The notes under the pieces were generated by a model. That model was not told the origin of the DNA. It was given only the letters and a program-made list of their open reading frames with translations, and did not search any database. Made by a program: the position numbers and the translations under genes. Shown here one piece after another: positions 1 through 7,625 of a DNA stretch of 64,000 bases; position 1 is the first letter of the stretch, and every line of letters starts with the position of its first letter. Source of the stretch: Puffinus mauretanicus (taxonomy: Eukaryota; Chordata; Aves; Procellariiformes; Procellariidae); NCBI GenBank assembly GCA_023333565.1, contig JAJKFH010002564.1:372001-436000 (forward strand), in the 5' to 3' direction.

Positions 1-269
1 GTGTGATTTAGGGCTCTTATTAGTTGTACCGAGCAATTTGCTGCAGTAACATTCACACAATTAACTGTTACAGATGTCCAATTATAAAAATCACTGGCAA
101 TAATTTCAGGAAAGCCTATCAAACATGTTTTAAAGGGTTCAGCTGCTGTAGCTGAACTCAGGCAAAAGTCTGTCGTCCCAATTTTATTCGCCCACGCCAC
201 CCACAAGTTCGCACGGTTGGGCAGCGGCATCGCTGGGACCAGTACGGGTAGAGTTACGCTGATCATCAT
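1..269 (-). CDS. env: Env surface subunit, N-terminal part, runs off the window
   Basis: A minus-strand frame opens at a Met-Met pair (codons 269-267 and 266-264), follows an in-frame stop at 311-309, and stays open to position 1 (89 codons). The first 15 or so residues are hydrophobic and look like the core of a signal peptide. After it come NLWVAWANK, then TDFCLS and TCLIG, then three N-glycosylation sequons (NWT, NVT, NCS) and several cysteines. In an intact virus this protein binds the host receptor on the virion surface. The Trp-rich start followed by TDFCLS and TCLIG resembles the N-terminal SU of alpharetroviruses, whereas the neighbouring Gag and Pol look betaretroviral. The start overlaps the end of the integrase frame by only a few bases, as in a compact pol-env overlap. 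No break is seen in the visible part, but the rest is outside the window. Confidence 0.75.
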   Translation of the reverse strand, partial: MMISVTLPVLVPAMPLPNRANLWVAWANKIGTTDFCLSSATAAEPFKTCLIGFPEIIASDFYNWTSVTVNCVNVTAANCSVQLIRALNH

Positions 270-915
270 CAGCAACGGCAGCTTTGGTCCAGCGGCTTGG
301 AATCCACTTCAGCCCTATCATCCTTATTTTCTTTAGGATTGCTATGCACCCATGCTGGTGGTTCGTCCTGATCTACAAAAATACATAGATGATTTAACAC
401 AAAAGAGTCTTAGCAAGTCTTTCTTGTACATCTGAAATTTCCCTAAATTTTTGCAAATATTGTTTCAGCGTTTGATGTGCCCTTTCAATAATAGCTTGTC
501 CCGTGGGTGAGTGTGGAATACCAGTAGTATGACGCACTCCCCACATTTGGCAAAAACGTTTCATCTTGACGCTTACGTATGCAGGGCCATTGTCAGTTCT
601 TAACGTCTGTGGCACTCCCATGACTGCAAAACAACTAGTCAAATGTCGCACTACGTGGAGCGCTCGCTCTCCTGTCTGTGCCGTGGCCCATATAAATTTG
701 CTATAGGTGTCAATCGTAACATGTACATATTTCAATCTGTCAAAGTCAGCAACGTGAGTCACATCCATTTACCACAATTCTCTGGCCTCGAGTCCTCTGG
801 GATTCACTCCGATACCGAGACCAGGCCCATGGTGGCTACACGTAGGACTGTCCCGCACAATCCCCTTGGCTTCAGGACGAGTTTGTATACTGAAACGAGG
901 GAGGAATTTGGCAAG
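269..915 (-). pseudogene. pol: Retroviral integrase (pol 3' part), broken
   Basis: Integrase inserts viral DNA into host DNA. Minus-strand codons from 915 give the end of the zinc-binding region. Its CxxC has become SPTC, so one zinc-ligand Cys looks replaced by Ser. A conserved NPRGL stretch follows, then a TAA stop (771-769) between LW and MDVTHV. From 768 the catalytic core is open: first Asp in MDVTHV, second Asp in TDNGPAY, Glu in the HSPTGQAIIER stretch, so all three DDE residues are present. The 768-394 frame ends at a TAA just after AKTLLC. The expected continuation (LNHLCIF, then DEPPAWVH) is in another frame, which implies a 1- or 2-base indel near 400-405. That frame runs to a TGA at 271-269, where env begins. 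The first half of the zinc domain is missing upstream of 915, at a junction with LTR-like sequence. Identity is firm; non-function is clear from stop, frameshift and truncation. Confidence 0.9.
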
Positions 916-973
916 TTATCATTACTCTTGTTGTCAATGGCAGTCACGGAGTTCATTCCCTGTTGTCCCTTCA
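916..973 (-). repeat. Possible 5' tip of a retroviral LTR (about 58 bp)
   Basis: On the minus strand the sequence directly after the polypurine tract begins TGAAGGGACAAC, in the place where a 3' LTR would begin with TG. It runs about 58 bases before integrase-coding sequence starts at 915, with in-frame stops (TAA TGA TAA) just before that point. No promoter, poly(A) signal or CA end is present, so at most the tip of U3 is kept. The call rests on position next to the tract; I cannot confirm it by comparison with a second LTR in this window. Confidence 0.45.
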
Positions 974-991
974 TCTCCCCCTTTTTCTTTT
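974..991 (-). other. Polypurine tract (plus-strand primer)
   Basis: The minus strand reads AAAAGAAAAAGGGGGAGA immediately before a TG. An A-rich run with a G5 block next to the LTR is the usual form of a betaretroviral polypurine tract, which primes plus-strand DNA synthesis. It lies about 240 bases downstream of the Env anchor stop codon, a normal 3' position for the right-hand proviral piece. Confidence 0.65.
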
Positions 992-1228
992 GCCATTGAC
1001 ATATAACAGCAAAAGGTGATTCTTCGGTGTTACAGATAAGCAAAGAAAGTGGCAATTCAAGGATCCTTCTTGCGGTCACACGTACAATGCAAACACTCAG
1101 TCACACAAACGAACTCATTACACTTCTCACTCACACCACAAACTGTACCAATTAGAATAATAATCAAGCTCACAGATAACATAAATCGTTAACCATAAAC
1201 CGTTTGCCACAAGTCCACACAGATCAGT
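992..1228 (-). other. Retroviral 3' untranslated region
   Basis: These bases lie between the Env anchor stop codon (1231-1229) and the polypurine tract on the minus strand. I see no conserved protein here. Short frames in this stretch read through the polypurine tract and are not credible genes. Confidence 0.5.
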
Positions 1229-1333
1229 TTAAACCATAATACACGGTACCAGGATTTTACAACAGATGACCATAATTATGGCAATACCACATACAAGTCC
1301 TATCACTACAGTTAGGAGACCCCAAGGGCAATC
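1229..1333 (-). pseudogene. env: Env transmembrane subunit, C-terminal membrane anchor only
   Basis: A minus-strand frame of 34 codons ends at TAA (1231-1229). It reads DCPWGLL, then an unbroken run of about 20 hydrophobic residues (Val, Ile, Leu, Gly, Ala, Met), two Cys, a Lys and a short tail. This is the layout of the membrane-spanning anchor and short cytoplasmic tail at the C-terminus of retroviral Env. The polypurine tract follows at a suitable distance. Three codons upstream, at the RT junction, the frame has a TGA, so SU and the TM ectodomain are deleted. The hydrophobic segment and position support the call; the family of this Env cannot be judged from the anchor alone. Confidence 0.65.
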
Positions 1334-1395
1334 GCTGTTCAGTCATGGGCCACTGGTCAACCCAAACACGGTCATTAGCAAGCCATGTTATGTGG
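1334..1395 (-). pseudogene. pol: Reverse transcriptase, N-terminal fragment
   Basis: One minus-strand frame reads ITWLAND, then VWVDQWPMTEQR (VDQWP encoded at about 1361-1347). A W(V/I)DQWP block followed by an acidic/basic stretch marks the first residues of reverse transcriptase in alpha- and betaretroviruses. After MTEQR the expected palm and fingers sequence is absent, and the DNA continues in a different frame as the Env anchor. RT polymerase, RNase H and the start of integrase are therefore missing here. The preceding frame may hold the end of protease but I cannot identify it. Confidence 0.7.
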
Positions 1396-2484
1396 AGGCA
1401 ACCCCCCACTGTCCGTCCAAAATAGCATCTCGAACAATTCCTCTCCATCGGCCGGGATGGGTAGCTGCGGTAGGTCCGGAGAAACAGGGTGGCAAATTGT
1501 CTCTCGAACCGGCGGTTGACCAAGGTTCTCTTTTTTTTTTTTTTCTGAGTCTCTGTAGTTAGGTCCTTTAGTTGTTGCACCGGAGGAATCATTGAAGAGT
1601 GGCAAGGGCGGGTAGAGAGGGGGGGCAGTGGGAGGAGGGAGGCACGTTTCCCTGCCTTGAATTAGGGGGGTGGGTGGAGCTGGCCACTCCTCCCCCTTCA
1701 TGCCCCGCGGTTGCTCTTCCGCTGTTGCCTCACACTGCTGCTGTGCTGCAGCCCCGGCAACTTCCGGCTGCTGTGGCGTAGATGATATTGTCGGGGAAGA
1801 TGGCAAACATAGACTGTCGGGCGTTTTTAAGTCCTGCTCAACTCTATCGCGCAATTCGGCAACAGTCTTACAGGTGGACCCCGTCATACCCTTCACAGCA
1901 GACAGCCCAAAAAATTGCACAATCGGTCCCGCCTTGGATTCCATGCTCTGAGACTTTTCCGGTATGGAGGTTACTCCAGCTAGACGATCATTTGGGGCTC
2001 GGGGCGAGTGCACAGATATTTCACAAAGTCTTTGCCAGCGAGCTTGCCAAAGTAATTGTTGTGATTGCTTCAAAATAAGCCTCATTATGTTCTTAATATC
2101 GGCTGGACATAGCATTCCGCTACCCCAGATATAGTTTAGCATTTGCCTGGCAGGCTCGCTATGCACTCCCGAGTCATTAACTGTGTTTCGCAATTGATTT
2201 AATACTTTCCAGTCTAGGGCCTCATGCACCCCAGCCATAGCTCCCGTGTTATCTACCTGATAAATTACTGGGAGGGCTTGAGGGCTAATTCGATCTAATA
2301 ACTCAAAATCTTCTCGCTCAACAGCTTCTCGCGCTATTTTGTCCCAACCAACCCGCACTAAACGCGGCTGCTGAGAAACTTGGGACGGTTTGGGGGCGGC
2401 AGCTGGAGCAATTCCCTGTCCGGTACCGCTCACCCTCCCATTGGGGGCAGCGGCTTGAGCAGTTCCCTGTCCGGTACCGTCCAC
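1375..2484 (-). pseudogene. gag: Gag: capsid N-terminal fragment plus proline-rich segment
   Basis: A 369-codon frame is open across this stretch. Residues 1-35 hold two copies of a Gly/Gln/Ala/Pro-rich tandem repeat. Residues about 71-155 look like a betaretroviral capsid N-terminal domain: LPVIYQ, a DWK motif, a helix-rich region and QQLLWQARWQRLC. The sequence then leaves the capsid: the C-terminal domain with the major homology region and the Cys-His boxes of nucleocapsid are not seen. Residues about 185-310 are Pro/Gln/Ala-rich and carry PPLY at 288-291, a PPxY late-domain motif that recruits host budding machinery. In betaretroviruses such a motif normally lies between matrix and capsid, so its place after capsid suggests a rearrangement. 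A run of 14 T (1531-1544) encodes a Lys stretch and is a likely slippage site. The frame ends just upstream of the RT fragment, which is in another frame. Confidence 0.8.
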
Positions 2485-2491
2485 CCTCCCG
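2390..2491 (-). repeat. 51-bp tandem duplication inside gag
   Basis: Two imperfect copies with a 51-bp period (2390-2440 and 2441-2491) share TTCCCTGTCCGGTACC on the plus strand. The period is 17 codons, so the duplication keeps frame. It encodes a Gly-Thr-Gly-Gln-Gly and Ala-Ala-Ala-Pro unit in the spacer before capsid. Confidence 0.8.
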
Positions 2492-2975
2492 TCGTCACTC
2501 GGACCCGCCTCCCCCCCCCCATCCCCCGTGGCGCCGCAGAGGGACCAGCCCTTTCTGCCGGTGGATCAGGGAAGGGGGGAGAGGGCCGACGAACGACGGG
2601 AACAGGAATTCCCAAAGGCGGAGGTGAAAAATAGTCACCCCCCACAGTGAGACGTCCCGCGGCAGGATCGAACTGCTCAAGCCGATCAGCGGCGGCTGTA
2701 GCCATTCGCTTTTCAGCTTTATATCTTTTCATGCAATTAATAACGTCCCTCCAAGATTTCATTAACTTTTTTGCTGATTTGTCATCATCAATTACTAGAT
2801 CCCACAAACAATCTCCATAAGAACGCCACTCGTCTATTTCAAACATACTTTCAGGATCTTTAAAGAAACCTCTCACTTTCCCTAACGTAATTAATCCAGC
2901 CAGGTCTTTTAATTGGCTTACTCCCCGCTTTTCTAAAAAGCATTTTAAAATATCGAAGGCTACCTCTGTTTCCAT
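2430..2975 (-). pseudogene. gag: Gag matrix domain and spacer
   Basis: The minus-strand frame starts at ATG 2975-2973 with METEVAFDILKCFLEKRG. Residues 1 to about 105 form a charged, helix-rich region with conserved Trp (DEWRSYGDCLWDL) and a KSWRD stretch, matching the general look of a betaretroviral matrix domain, which brings Gag to the membrane. The second residue is Glu, not Gly, so there is no N-myristoylation signal. After about residue 115 it becomes Pro/Gly-rich spacer. The natural frame is lost near a C10 run on the plus strand (2511-2520): past it, the sensible protein continues in the 2484-1375 frame, so a slippage indel there probably split gag. Confidence 0.85.
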
Positions 2976-3060
2976 TGCGCGCGCTTCTGCTGCAGGCCCT
3001 CTTAATTATCCGGCCAATTATCCGGTCATACGCAGCCCTTATTATAGCGGTCTATACGCC
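2976..3060 (-). other. Retroviral 5' leader remnant
   Basis: Upstream of the gag ATG the minus strand is GC-richer than the DNA further right and holds a short repeat of CCGGATAATT. I do not find a tRNA primer-binding site or an LTR end, so the leader looks truncated. The boundary with flanking DNA is a judgement from composition. Confidence 0.4.
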
Positions 3061-5982
3061 ACCCCTAACTTTACAAAGCAGTCACAGGACATTTTTGATC
3101 TGTTCTTCTTATGAACTCCTACTAGACTGAGGGGAACTGAGTCCTACCAACAGATAACTGGTTCACTTTTTGTTACTTAAACATTTTGACATTGTTTTTT
3201 TCTTTACTGTGCAAGGTTCTGGAAGCTTCTTTGCCTGTCAGTCCTTCCTTATCAGACATAGACTTCAGACTCTTGTCCACAGTAGGGTTATTCCCTAATT
3301 ATATGATACTGTGGAAACTGAATTGCCTTCCATAAACTACCATGTGAGAAATTATTGCAAGACCATGTTCAATTCTGCTGTTGAGGGTAAATTTCTTTCA
3401 TGGCTACAAAGTAATAAAACACTTCTCATAAGAGTCAAAACTGTATAAACCAATGTTCTCTGTTCCCATATGTAGAGATTTTGTATAAGGATATGTATAT
3501 GTATTTTTCCCTTTTATTTTTCATCCTATGAAATGAGATTTTTAAGATTAATCCAAAGAAACCCAGCCACAGATTAAAAGAAAAAGGGAGCATTTTGAAA
3601 TAGTAACATAAGTGTTATTTTAAAAGGAAAACTGCAGTCTAAAGCAGCTCTGATAAACATCCATATGAGAAAAGGAGGTCACTTGGTTCTGGACAGATAC
3701 TGTGTAAAATGGGATGTTTTTCTTGTCAGAAAATGTCATTTTGATTTGTTGAGATCAATATTGTCCTCATCCTCTACAGTTATTACTTTTAGCATGGAGA
3801 GGGGGGGATTGTTTTGCCATATTGATGGAGTTTAGTCTAGACTGCAGTAGAAGTTTAAATGGGGAGATATAAATGATAGCTCTTTTACTGTCAGAGTCAC
3901 AGATATGATCGGAAGGCCTGACGAGTAATATGGAGAACACCAATGATAGATATAATTAGCTGCTCTGAAGTGTTAGAAAATGACAAATCTAAATTACCTA
4001 TTCTTGTGGATCTAACATATCTTGATGCTTTGACCCAGACTACTAAAGATTAAACTTGTAAATAGTTTTGTGGAAGGATGTGTGAAGTCCATGCAGAATA
4101 ATCAAAGCCATGCAACTCATATCTTTAGTATACCTGTGAATTCATTGTTTGCTAAAATTATTTCTGAGACTTCCAGAGATTATGCTGTGTTGCGACGCTA
4201 AAGAAACAATTATAGTATTGTAAGGCTTCTCCCAGAGGAAACTCTATAGCACTTAACCCAGATTTCCTCTACATGGGTTACTAGACCCTAGAGACAAAGC
4301 TAAAAATAGTTCTCTCTTTCTACCTTAAAACACTTGTTGAATTCAACTCAGCATTGAGAGATGGAAAAGGACTTCAGCTTGTCTAACAAGAAATTTTCCA
4401 TTTCAAAACAGAAAATCTTTTTAAAAGGTAGGTATATCATTCCTGAAAAACTGATTCAAATATGCTTAAAATATTTAACTTTTCTTCATGTAAATCCTAA
4501 AGAGCAAGACAATGGCTTTTGCATGCAAAAGTGAGAAGCTATTTCTCTCTCCCCTGTACGACCTCTATTCACGCCAGTTCTACTAACCCCACCACTCTCC
4601 TTTTCACATAGGCCGGTGGCTGCTGGGCAGACAGGACAATCCCCACTGCTTAAGTCAGTGCAACTTGATCTGCCATCTACAAAAGTTGAAGTTATTCTGC
4701 AGCGGTTGATGAGCTTCCTCTTGCTGCTTTCCCCTGCAAGAAAGGAGGAATTCAGGGGCTGAACTAGGACTCTTACTCACAACCGAGCCCTTTGCTGCTC
4801 CTGCGAAAAAGTAGTTCCACACGGTCTCTTAATCAGGTTACCCGCTGTTAACTCTTAATCAAGCTGGAATTTTTTATTGCTTTCTGATATGGAGGGAATT
4901 GTTAATTGTTAATACAACAGCCCTTTTTAAGGACAATTTTTATAAATTCCACACGGCATGGCTTGCTCTACTTTGAACTTCCTATAAAGATAGCATTGAT
5001 TATATCTTATACATATTTTTATCTCAAATATATTCTTGAATTATATAAAAATAAGCATAAATGCTAAAAATAATGACCTTTATTTTTTTATATACTCTTC
5101 TTCGGGAAAATAAACCAGTAAGATTTAAACCACATGATAGAATAACATGTTATCCACAGTATAAAATAAAATGTCTAGTGAAAGAATTTCTAGTAAAAAT
5201 GCTGTATGGTTTTCACCATAAATTAGGCTTTTGAAAAAAAATAATGTTTCTGAAGATCAATAAAAAGGCGGTCTTCCCTGCTGCCTTGTGTGTGTCCTCC
5301 TATTTTAGGTGTGATCAGGCCCGGCTGCCTCTTAATACAACCCCACTATTAGATGTCAAGCATCATTTATCCTACTCAGTGGAGAAGAGATGCCTCCAAC
5401 GAGTGATATAGAGCACCTAAAGTTAGCTACCTACACTTTATCAAAACCTAGAGAAGCCAGACTCTGTGTGCTGACTAATGAAAGACTATCCTGCCCAGAC
5501 AAAAGTTTGCAGGTGTTTGCCACAAAGGCTCAATGCCCAAGAAATGGGGTTAGGACCACTTTGTCAGCTTGATTTTTACCAATGAATTGGACTGAGATTA
5601 ATAACATTCTGAAGTCCCAGTTGGATTACTGCTCAAGGCAACCTTAAAATTCATTATTGTATGTACAGGAGCAATTACAAGATTTAGTATCTGATTTTTC
5701 AGGCAAATATGCAGATTAGATAATAATGTTCTGGATAGTATTTGGGGAAAGAGGGAGAGAGAGAAATATATTCCACTGACAATAGGCAGGAATAGACTGG
5801 TATTTTAGGGAGTAGTTTTTCTTTTATATACATATATAATATTTTGGCTGGTGTATGTACTTATTCTTTTAGGATAGAGTACTGTCATTACTCACTGCAA
5901 AATCTGAATCCTTCTTGCATAAAATAGGCTAGTAATAACTCTTACAGACTTCAGAGAGTCTTTGGCTCACTTATATATTCAG
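3061..5982. other. Non-coding, AT-rich flanking DNA
   Basis: All reading frames are short (the longest about 60 codons at 5390-5572) and none resembles a known protein. I see no RNA gene, no clear transposon end and no long tandem repeat. The patch 4560-4860 is somewhat GC-richer than its surroundings without a recognisable element. Confidence 0.6.
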
Positions 5983-6540
5983 TGTCCAAAAAGTCAGGGC
6001 TGGAATAGAGTCTCAGGGAACAGCTGCTCACTTCACATATTTTAAATCAGGATTGAAGCAATTTATTGATTTACAAGTGACACTAATTAACTCATAATCA
6101 GTGAACTATACAGTCAGGATCAATATGAGCAGCAAAACATACATAAATGACAACTCTACACACTTATAAAATGTTAATAAACACCTATAAATTTCTAAAC
6201 ACCCTGCTAGAACTAATTTCAAAAAGTTCAATCACACAAACATACACATGGGTTGCAAGCATGGTCCCACCTCTCCTGGGAGCACAGGTTTCCATGGTTC
6301 CACACACCTCCAGTTGGAAACATGGGTGGTCAGGCTTTGTGAGTACCTGTGCTGCTCCCTACAACACATTAATGCACAAATCCACCAGAAAGCACCCCTT
6401 GAGCTCACACATGCACCCCCACAGCGTGGGTCCCAGGTGCTGCACACCAAGCTGTTAGAGCTGGCCACGTGTAGACCCCTCATGACGTCCGACAGGGTGG
6501 CTGATCTCACCCAAGCAGAGGTGGCAAGGTGACTTCAGAC
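5983..6540 (-). mobile_element. Candidate solo or truncated LTR
   Basis: Read on the minus strand, this block has a GC-rich part (about 6540-6240), a TATAA-like box (about 6164-6171), an AATAAA signal about 100 bases further on (6067-6062), and about 80 bases ending in GGACA at 5983. On the plus strand the left end is TGTCCAAAAAGTCAGG, so the element would end in CA on its own strand. This order (U3, TATA, poly(A) signal, U5, CA) fits an LTR. The right end is not fixed: I find no matching target duplication. The short frames in it (for example 6248-6532) have no recognisable protein. Confidence 0.4.
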
Positions 6541-6863
6541 ACCATCAAACCAGGTTATCAAATGTGGGCTTGTAAGCGCTCCTAGAGAATTTGTTCACCA
6601 TTGCTCATTTGCTTGCTTCAGGAGAATTTCTCTCTGTTGGAGAGAAGGAAGGTGAATATTTTTATTTTCTTAGCATTTTGGAGGGAAGAAAACATGTGCG
6701 TAGAAACAGGCCAACAATCATGAAAAGGATGTTCCCAAAAAAGCCAAATAGAGTTTGAGCTTGTTAAAAATGAGTTGAGTTGAGTTTGTTAAAAATGGTC
6801 CAACAGGATTCTCATATAATTACTTCTGAAAATTTATTGCCTTCTTGGCTCTCTTGTGAGAAT

Positions 6864-6927
6864 GTATACATATTTATATGTGTATATACATGCATATACA
6901 TGTACACATACATACACTATACTATAC
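6864..6927. repeat. AT/GT-rich simple repeat
   Basis: Alternating purine-pyrimidine sequence made of TATA, TGTA and CATA units, ending in a run of ACTATACTATACACT. It is a degenerate microsatellite. Confidence 0.7.
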
Positions 6928-7555
6928 ACTCTTCATTTATGTTGTTTATTTCCAGATAAGAGACAAATAGTATATTTCAATGTTAAGATGTATAATCAAT
7001 GTCGTTGATGGCCTGACTTCTGAGATGTTGCCATTTCAGTATGTTAATACTGTATCTCCACATTAAATTTTTTTCTGAACTCTGGACTTTAATTTCTCTG
7101 AAGGAGTGAATTTTTGTAACTGTAAGGTTTACAAATGACTGTAGAGTTGTCTTGTGCTGAGTGCCACCAAATAACTATAATTCAGTAAGTAAACCCTGTG
7201 GTATATGAGATTTTAGCTCATATCCTCTATAAGACATGCGTGGAAAAATGGTATTTTTATTCCTTATTGATAACTCCATACTTTGTTGAGAGTTATGAAG
7301 AAGACAGAACTATAAATTAGCTTTAATCAACCAAGAGGAACAGCAGGTCACAGAACGCACATCAAGGTGTCAGTGCACATACTACCTTTCAGTTTGAAAT
7401 AAATGGAAATGAACATAACTTTTGCTATGGAATGAAAGATACCTTATTGCCATTTTGGCAGAAAAACTTGGTTTATATACCTATGAATAGACATGACAAT
7501 TATTTACATGTGTCCTTATATTCCTTAAAGGTGTCTCTTTCATTTCATACTTATG

Positions 7556-7625
7556 TATTATTATTTACATTCCATTATTTACATTCCATATTTACATTAT
7601 ATTTATGATAGATAAAATCTATCAT
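7556..7625. repeat. Short tandem repeat followed by a perfect hairpin
   Basis: Two to three copies of ATTATTTACATTCC (7556 to about 7600) are followed by ATGATAGAT, AAA and ATCTATCAT (7605-7625), a perfect 9-bp inverted repeat with a 3-base loop. There is no U-tract or gene next to it that would suggest a terminator. Confidence 0.6.

Larger units (their letters stand above)
1..3060 (-). mobile_element. Rearranged avian endogenous retrovirus (betaretrovirus-like gag/pol, alpharetrovirus-like env)
   Basis: Retroviral coding pieces lie on the minus strand from the right end to the window edge: Gag matrix (2975-2430), Gag capsid and spacer (2484-1375), the start of reverse transcriptase (about 1395-1334), the Env membrane anchor (1333-1229), a polypurine tract (991-974), a short LTR-like start (973-916), integrase (915-269) and an Env start (269-1). 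Protease, most of RT, RNase H and most of the first Env are absent between the RT start and the Env anchor. Integrase lies downstream of the polypurine tract, which no intact provirus shows, so the locus is a mosaic or two merged proviruses. I see no 5' LTR or primer-binding site right of gag. The right boundary near 3060 is judged from composition and is uncertain. The element continues past position 1. Confidence 0.85.

Noticed and set aside
804..1079. 91-codon minus-strand frame across the polypurine tract
   Set aside because: It reads through the polypurine tract and through integrase in the wrong frame; the true integrase codons lie in another frame.
643..2634. Plus-strand frames of 60-118 codons over the retrovirus
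   Set aside because: They are antisense shadows of gag, pol and env.
7605..7625. Perfect hairpin as a transcription terminator
   Set aside because: No upstream gene and no T-tract; AT-rich palindromes are common in this DNA.
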